A stretch of DNA of 17,493 nucleotides from Candidatus Bathyarchaeota archaeon (GTDB lineage: Archaea > Thermoproteota > Bathyarchaeia > Bathyarchaeales > UBA233). The position numbers and the translations under genes were made by a program. This document shows, in pieces, positions 7,769 through 14,987 of this stretch (positions within the stretch are counted from its first letter, which is position 1; every line of letters begins with the position of its first letter). The notes below the pieces were generated by a model. The model was not told the DNA's origin. It saw nothing but the letters and a program-made list of their open reading frames with translations, and did no database searches. The stretch lies in contig QMXC01000003.1 of the NCBI GenBank assembly GCA_003661945.1, forward strand, positions 1 to 17,493, read 5' to 3'.

Positions 7769-8443
7769 ATGCGTTTTTCTAGGGTTGAGTTGGCTCGTAT
7801 GATTGATTCGACTGTTGTTAAGGCTACTGCTACTCGGGCGGATGTGGAGAGATTGTGCCGTGAAGCCGTGGAGTATGGTTTTGGCTGTGTTTGTGTTAAT
7901 CCGGTTTATGTTTCTCTTGCTTCGCGGCTTTTGGCCGGCACACCGGTAAAGGTTTGTTCCACGGTTGGGTTTCCGTTAGGGGTTTCTATTCCCGCTGTGA
8001 AGGGGTTTGAGGCGAAGAAGGCTGTAGAAGACGGTGCAACAGAGCTGGATATGGTTATGAACTTAAGCGCTTTCAAGTCCGGAGACTACTCGCTTGTCAA
8101 GAAAGACATTGAGGCGGTTTTGGAAGTGAAAAATCTTTATTCAAAAAGGATAGTTGTGAAGGTTATCATCGAAACCGCATTTCTGAATAGCGAAGAAATT
8201 GTTTCGGCATGCAAGCTCTGCAAAGAGGCTGGCGCCGACTTTGTCAAGACTTCAACGGGCTTGTTTGGTAAGGGCGCCACAGTTGAGGATGTAAGGCTTA
8301 TGCGAAAAACCGTGGGCGAGGACGTGGGTGTCAAAGCCGCTGGTGGAATCCGAACATATGCTGACGCTTTAAAAATGATTGAAGCTGGAGCTAACCGCAT
8401 TGGAACGAGCACGGCTGCAGCCATAATTGAAGGCTGCTCCTAA
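7769..8443 (+). CDS. deoC: Deoxyribose-phosphate aldolase
   Basis: DeoC cleaves 2-deoxy-D-ribose 5-phosphate to glyceraldehyde 3-phosphate and acetaldehyde by Schiff-base chemistry, in deoxynucleoside breakdown. The 224-residue TIM-barrel protein has the Schiff-base lysine K160 in ADFVKTSTG, the second catalytic lysine K189 in VKAAGGIR, and the acidic residue D94 in ELDMVMN. VCVNPVYV (41-48) and CSTVGFPLG (63-71) are also family signatures. The N-terminal IDHTxL motif reads IDSTVV here, with Ser in place of His. I start at ATG 7769, where MRFSRVELARMID matches the family N-terminus; an in-frame GTG at 7742 would add nine residues close to the tRNA end. It is convergent with argS (5 nt gap) and followed by a run of six T at 8453-8458 that could help termination. 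Confidence 0.93.
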   Translation: MRFSRVELARMIDSTVVKATATRADVERLCREAVEYGFGCVCVNPVYVSLASRLLAGTPVKVCSTVGFPLGVSIPAVKGFEAKKAVEDGATELDMVMNLSAFKSGDYSLVKKDIEAVLEVKNLYSKRIVVKVIIETAFLNSEEIVSACKLCKEAGADFVKTSTGLFGKGATVEDVRLMRKTVGEDVGVKAAGGIRTYADALKMIEAGANRIGTSTAAAIIEGCS

Positions 8444-8448
8444 CACGG

Positions 8449-10398
8449 CTACATTTTTTCCGGAGCTTTTACTCCGATGAGCGTGAGGGCGTTTCTTAGC
8501 ACTATTCTTGTGGCGTTTACGAGCGACAGCCTCGCGTCGCTGAGCTCGGGGGGCTGCGCCTTTATCACCGGCAACGAGTTGTAGAAGGTGTTAAACTTGT
8601 CTGCGAGTAGGTTTGCATGTTCAGCTATGAGGTTCGGCTTTAGGTTTTCCGCTGCTTCTATGAAAATTTCTGGAAAACGGGAAATCATGAGGATTATTTC
8701 ATGTTCTACCGGCTGCGCTAATAGCTTGTAGTCTGGTTTTTCCGGTTTTCTCGCAGCTTTCCTCATTATGCTGCATGCTCTTGCATGGGTGTATTGTATG
8801 TATGGCGCGCTGTTTCTCTCGAAGTTTAAGACGCGTTCCCATGTAAAAACTACGGGTTTGGCGGGGTCTACTTCGACCAAGGAGTATTTTACCGCGCCGA
8901 CGCCTACGAACTCAGCTATCGCGCGTTTTTCCTCTTCCGACAAGTGCGGCGAACGTTTCGAAACTTCGGCGTAGGCTTTTTCCACAGCTTCGTCTAACAC
9001 TTGGTCGAAGGCTATATAGCGTCCCTTTCTGCTAGCCATCTTGTATCCGGGCAGCGTAACGAGGTTATAGGCGAAGTGCACCAAGTTTTCAGCTTGCTCG
9101 CCGTAGCCCAGCGCGTACAACGCAAGCTTTAGCTGCAGCTGGGCTAATGTTTGTTCCATTCCAATGACGTTTATGACTTTTTCCGCCTTTTCAAGCTTCC
9201 ATATGCTGTAGGCTATGTCCCGCGTCGTGTAAAGCGTGGTGCCGTCGGCACGCATAAGCGTTAAAGACGGAATCTCATAGTCTTTTCTCAAGCCGAGTTT
9301 CGGTTTAAGTTCGAAGTCATCCGCCACTTTCTCAGCGTCGAACTCCAGAACCCCCGCTGACTGGAAAACATACGGCGTGCTTTTCAGCTTCTCTAAAGTT
9401 TTCCTCACGTGGCTTTTCCAGACGAAGTCGCTTTCCCAGTCCCAAGAATCGAAACGGATTCCCACTCTTTCAAAGGTTTTCCGGAAGCCTTCTAGACACT
9501 GGTCAGCCACTTCACGTATAAGCCGTTTAGCCGTCTCTTCACCTTCTTCGTAGCGGCGGTTAAGCTCATTTACAGCTTGCTCGGGATTTTCGTCCTTGCG
9601 GGCTTCATCTAGCAGTTTGTCGAAAAGGTTTCGATGTTTCTCGCGGAGTTCTGCTGCTACCGAAACCCAGTCGTCGAGTTGTCGTCTCAGCTGGGCTAAA
9701 TCTTCGCGGAGCGAAAGTTCCTCCGCTTTTTTTATTTCTTTTTTGAGCCGTTCTATTTCGATGATGCAGTTCGTTATTGTATAGATTAACCCGATGAAAT
9801 GGTCTGGCTTTCCTTCTGGTTTTGGTCGGCCTAGTTTTTCGTAGCCGTATGCGATTATGGCTGTTTGTCTTCCGACGTCGTCCACGTAGTAATGCGTCGA
9901 AACCGTGTGTCCTCGTTTACGTAGAATCTGCGCGAGGGAGTCTCCTAAAATTGGGTTTCTAGCTTGTCCTATATGAATTGGGTGAAGGGGGTTTACGCTT
10001 GTGTGTTCAACTATGATTTTCAACGGAGCCTCGGCTTTAACGAAGCCATAATCCTCGTCTAGCTCCTCAGCGGACTCGAAAGTTAAACTCGCAAGTTTCT
10101 CAAGGTTAACGTGAAAATTTACGTACCCTGCTCCAGCTGCCTCTACGGATTCAACCAGCGTAAACGGCGTAGAAGAGATTTCCGCAGCTATCTTTTCAGC
10201 TAGGCTTCGGGGTTTTTCGCCTATCCGTTTAGATAGTTCGAAGCAAAGGGATGACGCGAGTTCGCCGAGTTCTATGGAAGGCGGAATTTCCAAGACGGTT
10301 TTCGGCAAGGAAACTTCTGGAAAAAGCCGGTTTACTGCGTTCCTTAACAGTTTTTCGCATTCGCTTCGGAATTCTCCAAACGGATTAGTTGAAACCAT
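8449..10398 (-). CDS. argS: Arginyl-tRNA synthetase
   Basis: Class I synthetase that charges tRNA-Arg with arginine using ATP; 649 residues. It has an N-terminal Arg-N domain (about 1-115), then HTSVNPLHPIHIGQAR with the HIGH-type motif as HIGQ (142-145), the YYVDDVGRQ region (170-178), and the second signature KMASRKG (453-459) as the KMSKS equivalent. A helical, charged insertion lies at about residues 211-300 (IERLKKEIKKAEE and following), likely coiled coil. The DALR anticodon-binding domain occupies the last 120 residues (NSAPYIQYTHARACSI onward). The start is ATG at 10398, with only a weak ribosome site. Two tRNA-Arg genes lie on either side. It shares orientation with the galT-like gene 62 nt upstream. 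Confidence 0.96.
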   Translation of the reverse strand: MVSTNPFGEFRSECEKLLRNAVNRLFPEVSLPKTVLEIPPSIELGELASSLCFELSKRIGEKPRSLAEKIAAEISSTPFTLVESVEAAGAGYVNFHVNLEKLASLTFESAEELDEDYGFVKAEAPLKIIVEHTSVNPLHPIHIGQARNPILGDSLAQILRKRGHTVSTHYYVDDVGRQTAIIAYGYEKLGRPKPEGKPDHFIGLIYTITNCIIEIERLKKEIKKAEELSLREDLAQLRRQLDDWVSVAAELREKHRNLFDKLLDEARKDENPEQAVNELNRRYEEGEETAKRLIREVADQCLEGFRKTFERVGIRFDSWDWESDFVWKSHVRKTLEKLKSTPYVFQSAGVLEFDAEKVADDFELKPKLGLRKDYEIPSLTLMRADGTTLYTTRDIAYSIWKLEKAEKVINVIGMEQTLAQLQLKLALYALGYGEQAENLVHFAYNLVTLPGYKMASRKGRYIAFDQVLDEAVEKAYAEVSKRSPHLSEEEKRAIAEFVGVGAVKYSLVEVDPAKPVVFTWERVLNFERNSAPYIQYTHARACSIMRKAARKPEKPDYKLLAQPVEHEIILMISRFPEIFIEAAENLKPNLIAEHANLLADKFNTFYNSLPVIKAQPPELSDARLSLVNATRIVLRNALTLIGVKAPEKM

Positions 10399-10460
10399 GC
10401 CTTATCGAGCCCTACGGCATAAGCTATTAGGTATGTTATCGCTCATAAGCAAAACGGTTC

Positions 10461-11513
10461 TCAGCGGCTCGTTCCGAGAAAACTCCTTATTTTTTCCGCT
10501 AAGCGTTCAGGCTCTTCTACGGCTTCTCCATCCCAGAGCAGATAAGGAAGCGCCCACGCATCGGTGAAATTCCACTGTTGGATTCCGGTTCGGCTTATCA
10601 CCCGCAGGTTCACGTCGAAATACTCTAAATGCCTGTCCATAGGTCCAGAGACGAGCACGGCGTTAAAACTGACATATCCCTGCGCGTGATAAAACTTGAG
10701 AATTTTCACGAGTCCTTCGCCGAGTCCCCGCCACTCCTCGTCGTCTAGCTCGAGCAGATTGGATTTTCCACGTATTATGGCATGCACTTCGTTTAATCCT
10801 CGCTGTGGAGCGAAGGGAACAAGCCATTCCACGCCCTTTGTTTCGAAGAGATACCGTTCTTTCCCCTTTTCCACAGCTAACAAGTCACTCCAGAAACTTG
10901 AACCATTTTCCCTCCAGTATTCTTCGCTTCGATTTATCAGCAGCTCTGTCAGATAGAAAGGTCTATCCCTAGCTAGCACTTGCATGTGTGGGTGAAAGAT
11001 AGATGAGCCAGCTGGCGGGAGATAGTTGAAAATGAACGCTGGAAACTTTATCTCCGGCTCCACCGCGTTAAGCTTTTCAAGATAGGCTGCCCCGGCTTTG
11101 AAACCGTTAAAGAACTGTTCGGCTGTAAACTCGTTGAGCTTCAAATGGTGCCTTTTCGACAAGACCACGAGGACACTTCGCTCCGCATGTCCCAACAAGT
11201 TCGGAAACGCAACAGCCTCTCCAACAAATATTCTCCCTTCTCTGAGAAACTCCCTAGGAAACATAGGGGTCTTTTCCTTAACGTTTTCGGGGCAGAAAGG
11301 ACAATTAACTCGGGTCTTCTCAACCAGCGATTTCAGCAAAGCCTGATCCGAGCTCAAGAATTTTCCCACATAATCAAGCATGCCCGGAATAACCGTTGTG
11401 TTCCGTTTAGTCAATGGGTCTGCCCTATACTCGAAAAGCAGCACTGTTTCCTCGAAATTCCTCAAAGGATTTAAAATCTTCGCATGTTTAATCGTCTTCT
11501 CAAACTTTATCAT
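10461..11513 (-). CDS. GalT-like galactose-1-phosphate uridylyltransferase family protein (HIT superfamily)
   Basis: A 350-residue nucleotidyltransferase of the GalT branch. The catalytic HxHxQ motif is HPHMQ at 174-178, where the second histidine (H176) would carry the nucleotidyl group. CPFC (71-74) resembles the GalT zinc site, and NYLPPAGSSIFHPH agrees with the GalT nucleotide-binding loop. GalT exchanges UMP between UDP-glucose and galactose 1-phosphate; archaeal relatives may use other sugar phosphates, so the exact substrate is uncertain. The ATG at 11513 is preceded by AAGGAGGGG, one of the strongest ribosome-binding sites in the window. The gene is divergent from a methyltransferase gene across a 145-nt region. 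The sugar theme fits the fbp and glucan synthase genes further right. Confidence 0.85.
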   Translation of the reverse strand: MIKFEKTIKHAKILNPLRNFEETVLLFEYRADPLTKRNTTVIPGMLDYVGKFLSSDQALLKSLVEKTRVNCPFCPENVKEKTPMFPREFLREGRIFVGEAVAFPNLLGHAERSVLVVLSKRHHLKLNEFTAEQFFNGFKAGAAYLEKLNAVEPEIKFPAFIFNYLPPAGSSIFHPHMQVLARDRPFYLTELLINRSEEYWRENGSSFWSDLLAVEKGKERYLFETKGVEWLVPFAPQRGLNEVHAIIRGKSNLLELDDEEWRGLGEGLVKILKFYHAQGYVSFNAVLVSGPMDRHLEYFDVNLRVISRTGIQQWNFTDAWALPYLLWDGEAVEEPERLAEKIRSFLGTSR

Positions 11514-11530
11514 CTCGTTCTCCCCTCCTT

Positions 11531-11586
11531 ATGCGAAGGTTGCTATTCCTTAGCCAAGCCTAAATTTCTGCTTAAACCTTCCGCAT
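11531..11586. repeat. Imperfect inverted repeat in a divergent promoter region
   Basis: ATGCGAAGGTT (11531-11541) is complementary to AACCTTCCGCAT (11575-11586) except for one extra C, giving 11 paired bases with a 33-nt gap between the arms. It sits between the galT-like gene and the methyltransferase gene and overlaps the likely promoter of the former. It could be an operator or a small structured leader. Confidence 0.35.
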
Positions 11587-11658
11587 CGAACTTTAGGAAA
11601 TATCGTTTAAAGTCCACCGGATTAAAAGTTATTAACATTTAATGGTTACCTTTCGTTT

Positions 11659-12447
11659 ATGAATGAAGTCAAAATTCATGTGTGTTCGAACGAGTCTGAG
11701 TCTTGGGATACCCTTTGGAAGTGGCGGTGGTTTACGCGGGACGTGTGGGAAGCTGAATATTGGAAAGAGGAACAGATTGCATTGAAACCGGTTTTGTCTC
11801 TGCTCTCAAAGCTGAAAGTTAAATCGGTTTTAGACTGTTCGTGCGGGCTAGGGTACAAGACTGTTCTATTTGCCAAGGCGGGTTATGAAGCAGAAGGCTC
11901 CGATGCCAGCGCTGTTGCGATTAAATACGCACCTCAACTGGCTAAAAAACAAGGAGTCCGCATTAGATTTTTTCGTTCGCGCTATGATGAACTAAGTAGC
12001 AAATGCAAACGCAGATACGACTGCGTATGGAGCGATAACTTCGACGAGATAAGCACATACGAATATCTAGTAACCTCCGCCAGAAACATCTACTCCATAC
12101 TTAACCCAAACGGAAAATTTGTTTTTTGCGCCTCGCCTGAAAAAGATCTGAAAAAGGTAATTGAAAACGAGTGGAAGAACCGGAAACGATTCGATATAGA
12201 CCCGCCTTACAAGAAGGGTATAATAAAAATTACACGCGTCGAAGTTGCAGAGAAAACCCCTGAAGGAATCCTCGAACATAACATCTTTCTTATAGAAGAG
12301 CCAGAACTGTTACGAGCCGAAATAGCATCACTCATGAACCCCAGAATCAAATGGACATTCGAGGACTTCGATAAGGCACTAAAAACAGCCGGATTCAGAA
12401 AAGTCTACATGACCGAGGGCAACTGCGCCGTAGCCGTAAAACCTTAA
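11659..12447 (+). CDS. Class I SAM-dependent methyltransferase
   Basis: Predicted methyltransferase of 262 residues, substrate unknown. Motif I is VLDCSCGLGYKT (57-68): the first glycine of the usual D-x-G-x-G-x-G is serine, a pattern also known from glycine/sarcosine-type methyltransferases. The ribose-binding acidic residue is probably D82 in EGSDASAVAI. YDCVWSDNFDEI corresponds to motif IV. The N-terminus is tryptophan-rich (WDTLWKWRWFTRDVW). The start is ATG at 11659 with no ribosome site; a TATA-like GGATTAAAAG near 11618-11627 suggests a near-leaderless transcript. An ATG at 11642 ends after six codons in another frame. It is only about 10 nt from the 3' end of tRNA-Arg(CCG) on the other strand. 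It is not closely similar to the methyltransferase at 299-1099. Confidence 0.85.
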   Translation: MNEVKIHVCSNESESWDTLWKWRWFTRDVWEAEYWKEEQIALKPVLSLLSKLKVKSVLDCSCGLGYKTVLFAKAGYEAEGSDASAVAIKYAPQLAKKQGVRIRFFRSRYDELSSKCKRRYDCVWSDNFDEISTYEYLVTSARNIYSILNPNGKFVFCASPEKDLKKVIENEWKNRKRFDIDPPYKKGIIKITRVEVAEKTPEGILEHNIFLIEEPELLRAEIASLMNPRIKWTFEDFDKALKTAGFRKVYMTEGNCAVAVKP

Positions 12448-12457
12448 AATATTAAGC

Positions 12458-12558
12458 TGGCGGGCCCGCGGGGATTTGAACCCCGGATCTCCGGCTCCGG
12501 AGGCTTGCGCATCATTTTGGATGATTCGGCGCCTTAATCCAGACTGGGCTACGGGCCC
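12458..12558 (-). tRNA. tRNA-Arg (anticodon CCG) with an intron, CCA encoded
   Basis: On the minus strand the acceptor GGGCCCG (12558-12552) pairs with CGGGCCC, the discriminator is G, and CCA is encoded (TGG at 12458-12460 on the plus strand). The T arm is CGGGG-TTCAAAT-CCCCG. The anticodon arm forms only after removal of 22 nt: CCG + GC gives CCGGC, which pairs with GCCGG around the loop CTCCGGA, anticodon CCG. The intron therefore sits between positions 29 and 30, in the anticodon stem, not at the canonical 37/38. Mature length without CCA is 76 nt. Confidence 0.92.
12505..12526 (-). other. 22-nt archaeal tRNA intron at position 29/30 with bulge-helix-bulge motif
   Basis: On the minus strand the 5' cut falls in the bulge CG^A and the 3' cut in the bulge AA^G. 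The 4-bp central helix is GCGC (5' exon) with GCGC (3' end of intron), and the intron's own hairpin is ATCAT/ATGAT with a CCAAA loop. Both three-base bulges, the four-base helix and the inner helix have the canonical sizes for the archaeal splicing endonuclease. The outer exon helix is weak, as expected because the anticodon stem is not yet formed. The boundaries cannot slide, since the flanking bases differ. Confidence 0.85.
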
Positions 12559-12571
12559 GCTTATAAGACGC

Positions 12572-13072
12572 TTAAGCTTCGGTTAATTCTTGGTTTATCC
12601 ACCATGCCCTCTTTTTTCCAGCTTTTTCTCCGGCGTAGTATTCAACTATGGGTTTTCCTAGCTGTTTTTTAGATGTTTTGTGTATTTTTCTTAGGCGGTT
12701 TAGGACTAGCCACCGGTTTGTTCCCGCGTGTTGGGCTAGTTCGGGTGTGGTTGCGCCTTTATAGTGGAGCAGATATTCCATTATCTTTCGGTCTATTTCG
12801 TCTATGCAGAAGGCGTACGGGTTTATTTTTCCGGGTTCCAGCGTTAGGATTTCAAGTTCGCCCAGATACTTTGCTATCTTTTCGAATTTTTCTTCGAGCT
12901 GGCTAATTCTTTCCTCGAGCTCCAGTATTTTGTCCGGTCTAGGCGTGTGTTGAAGTTTTTCAATTATGGCGTCGCGGATGAAACTGCTTCTTTCTCCTTC
13001 TGGGATTCGTATAAGCATTTCCTTGTATACCTTTTCCGGGATTTTCGCAGAAATAGTGACCAGTTTTTCCAT
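12572..13072 (-). CDS. Ribbon-helix-helix / winged-helix transcriptional regulator
   Basis: A 166-residue predicted DNA-binding protein. Residues 2-42 fit a ribbon-helix-helix domain: the strand LVTISAKIP, helix EKVYKEMLIRI, and SSFIRDAIIEKL. Residues 46-75 form a leucine/glutamate-rich coiled coil (ILELEERISQLEEKFEKIAKYL), likely for dimerisation. Residues 90-160 look like a winged helix: IDRKIMEYLLHYKGATTPELAQHAGTNRWLVLNRLRKI as helices, then a wing with VEYYAGEKAGKKRAWWI. I chose ATG at 13072, preceded by GTGAT with 5-nt spacing; the TTG at 13078 would leave no room for that site. It is divergent from fbp with 107 nt between starts, so fbp and its own gene are the first targets to consider (inference). 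The effector is unknown. Confidence 0.82.
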   Translation of the reverse strand: MEKLVTISAKIPEKVYKEMLIRIPEGERSSFIRDAIIEKLQHTPRPDKILELEERISQLEEKFEKIAKYLGELEILTLEPGKINPYAFCIDEIDRKIMEYLLHYKGATTPELAQHAGTNRWLVLNRLRKIHKTSKKQLGKPIVEYYAGEKAGKKRAWWINQELTEA

Positions 13073-13090
13073 GTTCAATCACGGGTTGTT

Positions 13091-13147
13091 AGATTTCAAA
13101 ATAACATAAACTTTGTGCTTTTGCTATGGGAAATCTTTTAAAATAAA
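13091..13147. promoter_or_regulatory. Divergent promoter region with separated inverted half-sites
   Basis: AGATTTC (13091-13097) and GAAATCT (13130-13136) form a 7-bp inverted repeat with a 32-nt gap. A TATA-like TTTTAAAATAAA at 13136-13147 serves fbp, with GTGAT at 13170-13174 before the start. On the minus strand TTTATGTT (13110-13103) serves the regulator gene. Each half-site thus touches one of the two promoters. The match is short. Confidence 0.35.
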
Positions 13148-13179
13148 CTGTTCAACTCTAACTCGAAATGTGATGTGGA

Positions 13180-14307
13180 ATGGAAAAGCCTCGAAAAACT
13201 ACAATATCCCTAATCAAATGTGATGTAGGTTCGCTTGCTGGCCATCACGTTGTTCCGAAACCGTTATTGGAAGTGGCTGAAAACGCCCTTAGAAAGGCTC
13301 AAGCGGAGGGACTGATAAACAGCTACTACGTTTTCAACGCAGGCGACGACCTCGAGCTTTTGATGGTTCACGAGAAAGGCGAATCAAACCCTCAAATTCA
13401 CCAACTCGCATGGGACACGTTCCAAAAAGCAGCCCAAAAAGCGCTTAGTCTGAAGCTCTACGGAGCTGGTCAAGACCTGCTAAAAACGGCTTTCAGCGGA
13501 AACATCCGTGGACTTGGACCCGGCGTTGCAGAAATGGAAATCGAGGAACGCGGCTCCGACCCCATAGTGGTTTTCGCCGCTGACAAAACTTCGGGTGGGG
13601 CCTTCAACTTTCTGCTGTTCTCGATTTTCGCCGACCCTATGAACACCGCTGGCTTGGTAATTGACCCGAACATGATAGGCGGCTTCAAATTCGAAGTTCT
13701 AGACGTTTTCGAAAGCAAGAAAGTCTTATTGAAATGCCCAGAAGAAATGCATGAACTTTTAGCATTAATCGGCAGTCCAGAACGGTATGTGATTTCCCGC
13801 GTCTGGCGAGCCCGGGACAACCTCATATGCGCCGTCAGCAGCATAACAAGGCTTTCGCTGATAGCGGGTAAGTACGTGGGAAAAGACGACCCCGTGCTCA
13901 TCGTAAGAGCTCAACACGGGCTGCCAGCTGTGGGCGAAATTCTCGTGCCTTTCTTGCACACCTACTTCGTTGAAGGATGGATGCGTGGAAGTCACTGGGC
14001 GCCTATCATGCCAGTAAGCCTAAAACACAGCAAATGCACGGTTTTCGATGGCCCCCCTAGAATCGTGGCTCTAGGCTTCCAAGTCGGCAACGGAAAAATA
14101 GCGAGCGACGACGAAGGGAAACCTCTAATTAGCGACTTATTCGATGATCCTGCGTTTGATCTTGCCCGCCGTGAAGCTTTAGAGTACGCTTCGATTCTGA
14201 GACGCATGGGCGAGTTTGAACCCGCACGGTTAAGCCCGGAGAAGATGGAATACACCACGCTACCCGAAGTGCTTAGAAAGCTGAAGGACCGGTTTAAACC
14301 GGTTTAA
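13180..14307 (+). CDS. fbp: Fructose-1,6-bisphosphate aldolase/phosphatase (archaeal bifunctional type)
   Basis: This enzyme condenses dihydroxyacetone phosphate and glyceraldehyde 3-phosphate to fructose 1,6-bisphosphate and then hydrolyses it to fructose 6-phosphate, which makes gluconeogenesis one-directional. The length of 375 residues is typical. Landmarks: ISLIKCDVGSLAGHH (9-23, metal-binding Asp and His), NAGDDLELL (53-61), GAGQDLL (95-101), ADKTSGGAFN (134-143), FADPMNTAGLVIDP (150-163), and AGKYVGKDDP (229-238), whose K231 is the likely Schiff-base lysine. QHGLPAVGEI (245-254) follows. The start is ATG at 13180 with GTGAT 5 nt upstream; a nearby ATG at 13168 runs straight into TGA. 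It is divergent from an RHH/winged-helix regulator and tail-to-tail with a second regulator candidate, with the two stop codons overlapping. Confidence 0.95.
   Translation: MEKPRKTTISLIKCDVGSLAGHHVVPKPLLEVAENALRKAQAEGLINSYYVFNAGDDLELLMVHEKGESNPQIHQLAWDTFQKAAQKALSLKLYGAGQDLLKTAFSGNIRGLGPGVAEMEIEERGSDPIVVFAADKTSGGAFNFLLFSIFADPMNTAGLVIDPNMIGGFKFEVLDVFESKKVLLKCPEEMHELLALIGSPERYVISRVWRARDNLICAVSSITRLSLIAGKYVGKDDPVLIVRAQHGLPAVGEILVPFLHTYFVEGWMRGSHWAPIMPVSLKHSKCTVFDGPPRIVALGFQVGNGKIASDDEGKPLISDLFDDPAFDLARREALEYASILRRMGEFEPARLSPEKMEYTTLPEVLRKLKDRFKPV
14288..14303. repeat. 16-bp perfect palindrome at the fbp 3' end
   Basis: ACCGGTTTAAACCGGT reads the same on both strands and can fold to a 6-bp stem with a TTAA loop in RNA from either direction. 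It lies at the junction of two convergent genes, inside the last codons of fbp (encoding residues near KPV), so it could act as a bidirectional 3'-end hairpin. No long U-run follows. Confidence 0.45.
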
Positions 14308-14858
14308 CACTCGCTTTTCGTCATTTTCGCCAGTTCTTCGCAGCGTTTCCTTACGGTTTCGTATAGTTTTTTCCTCAGTTCTTCGCCAGACAACCCTAAA
14401 CCTCTGAGCAGGGTTACTTTTCTAGCTAGTTCAATGTCTCCTAATCCTATTATCCATAGTTCGAAGTCGCCGCGAGACATATGAAACTCTACGGCGTGCG
14501 GGTCCAACGTTTTAAGCGTTTCACAGAAACTTTGTAGGCTGTCTGCGTACACGCCTAGGGAACGGCCTATTTCAGCGTAGAAGTGGAAGGCTTTGTCCGG
14601 CGGCAGTGGCTGCAGTATGGCTTCGGCTTTGTCTCTTGTGAGTTTTGGGAAGCCTATGGCTTCTTTTCCGTGAACTGTTATTGCGTAACGTCCTTCTCCG
14701 AAGGGTTCCACGTAGCCCATTTTGTTAAGTCCTATTATGTGCATCATCACCGAAGGGAAGCCTATCCCTATTTCTTGGGCTAGTTCTTTCGGCTTCAAAG
14801 GTTTTCCTATGCTCCACATGGTTTCAAGAATAAGTCTCTTAACGGGTGTAAGCCTCAT
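14304..14858 (-). CDS. Winged-helix protein with DUF5752-like C-terminal domain
   Basis: A 184-residue protein. Residues 1-70 form a winged helix-turn-helix (LTPVKRLILETMWSIGKPLKPKELAQEIG, recognition helix GFPSVMMHIIGLNKMGY, wing YVEPFGEGRYAIT). Residues about 84-178 (PLPPDKAFHFYAEIGRSLG, EFHMSRGDFELWI, then a charged helix) resemble the domain of unknown function DUF5752; that family name is from memory and unchecked. I chose ATG at 14858; a TTG at 14873 would add five residues. TATTTAAG near 14886-14893 gives a near-leaderless transcript. It is divergent from the glucan synthase and convergent with fbp, so a regulator of sugar storage is a reasonable inference. No effector-binding residues are recognised. 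Confidence 0.75.
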   Translation of the reverse strand: MRLTPVKRLILETMWSIGKPLKPKELAQEIGIGFPSVMMHIIGLNKMGYVEPFGEGRYAITVHGKEAIGFPKLTRDKAEAILQPLPPDKAFHFYAEIGRSLGVYADSLQSFCETLKTLDPHAVEFHMSRGDFELWIIGLGDIELARKVTLLRGLGLSGEELRKKLYETVRKRCEELAKMTKSEC

Positions 14859-14932
14859 GAAACACACGTCCAAAACATACTTCTCTTCTTAAATACTATT
14901 TAACTTTAATCGTATCCTGATTCTCCACTGCA

Positions 14933-14940
14933 TTTATATG
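14933..14940 (+). promoter_or_regulatory. TATA box for the glucan synthase gene
   Basis: TTTATATG is the best TATA match in the window. Transcription would begin near 14962, giving a leader of about 26 nt that carries the AAAGGTG ribosome site (14976-14982) 5 nt before ATG at 14988. Confidence 0.6.
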
Positions 14941-14987
14941 AAACGTTTGAATATAGGTTCCAGCTAACTATGGTGAAAGGTGTCTAA

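Noticed and set aside
13470..13901. A 143-codon open frame antisense to fbp
   Set aside because: Shadow of a well-conserved enzyme gene; composition biased to serine, proline and lysine, with no ribosome site or motif.
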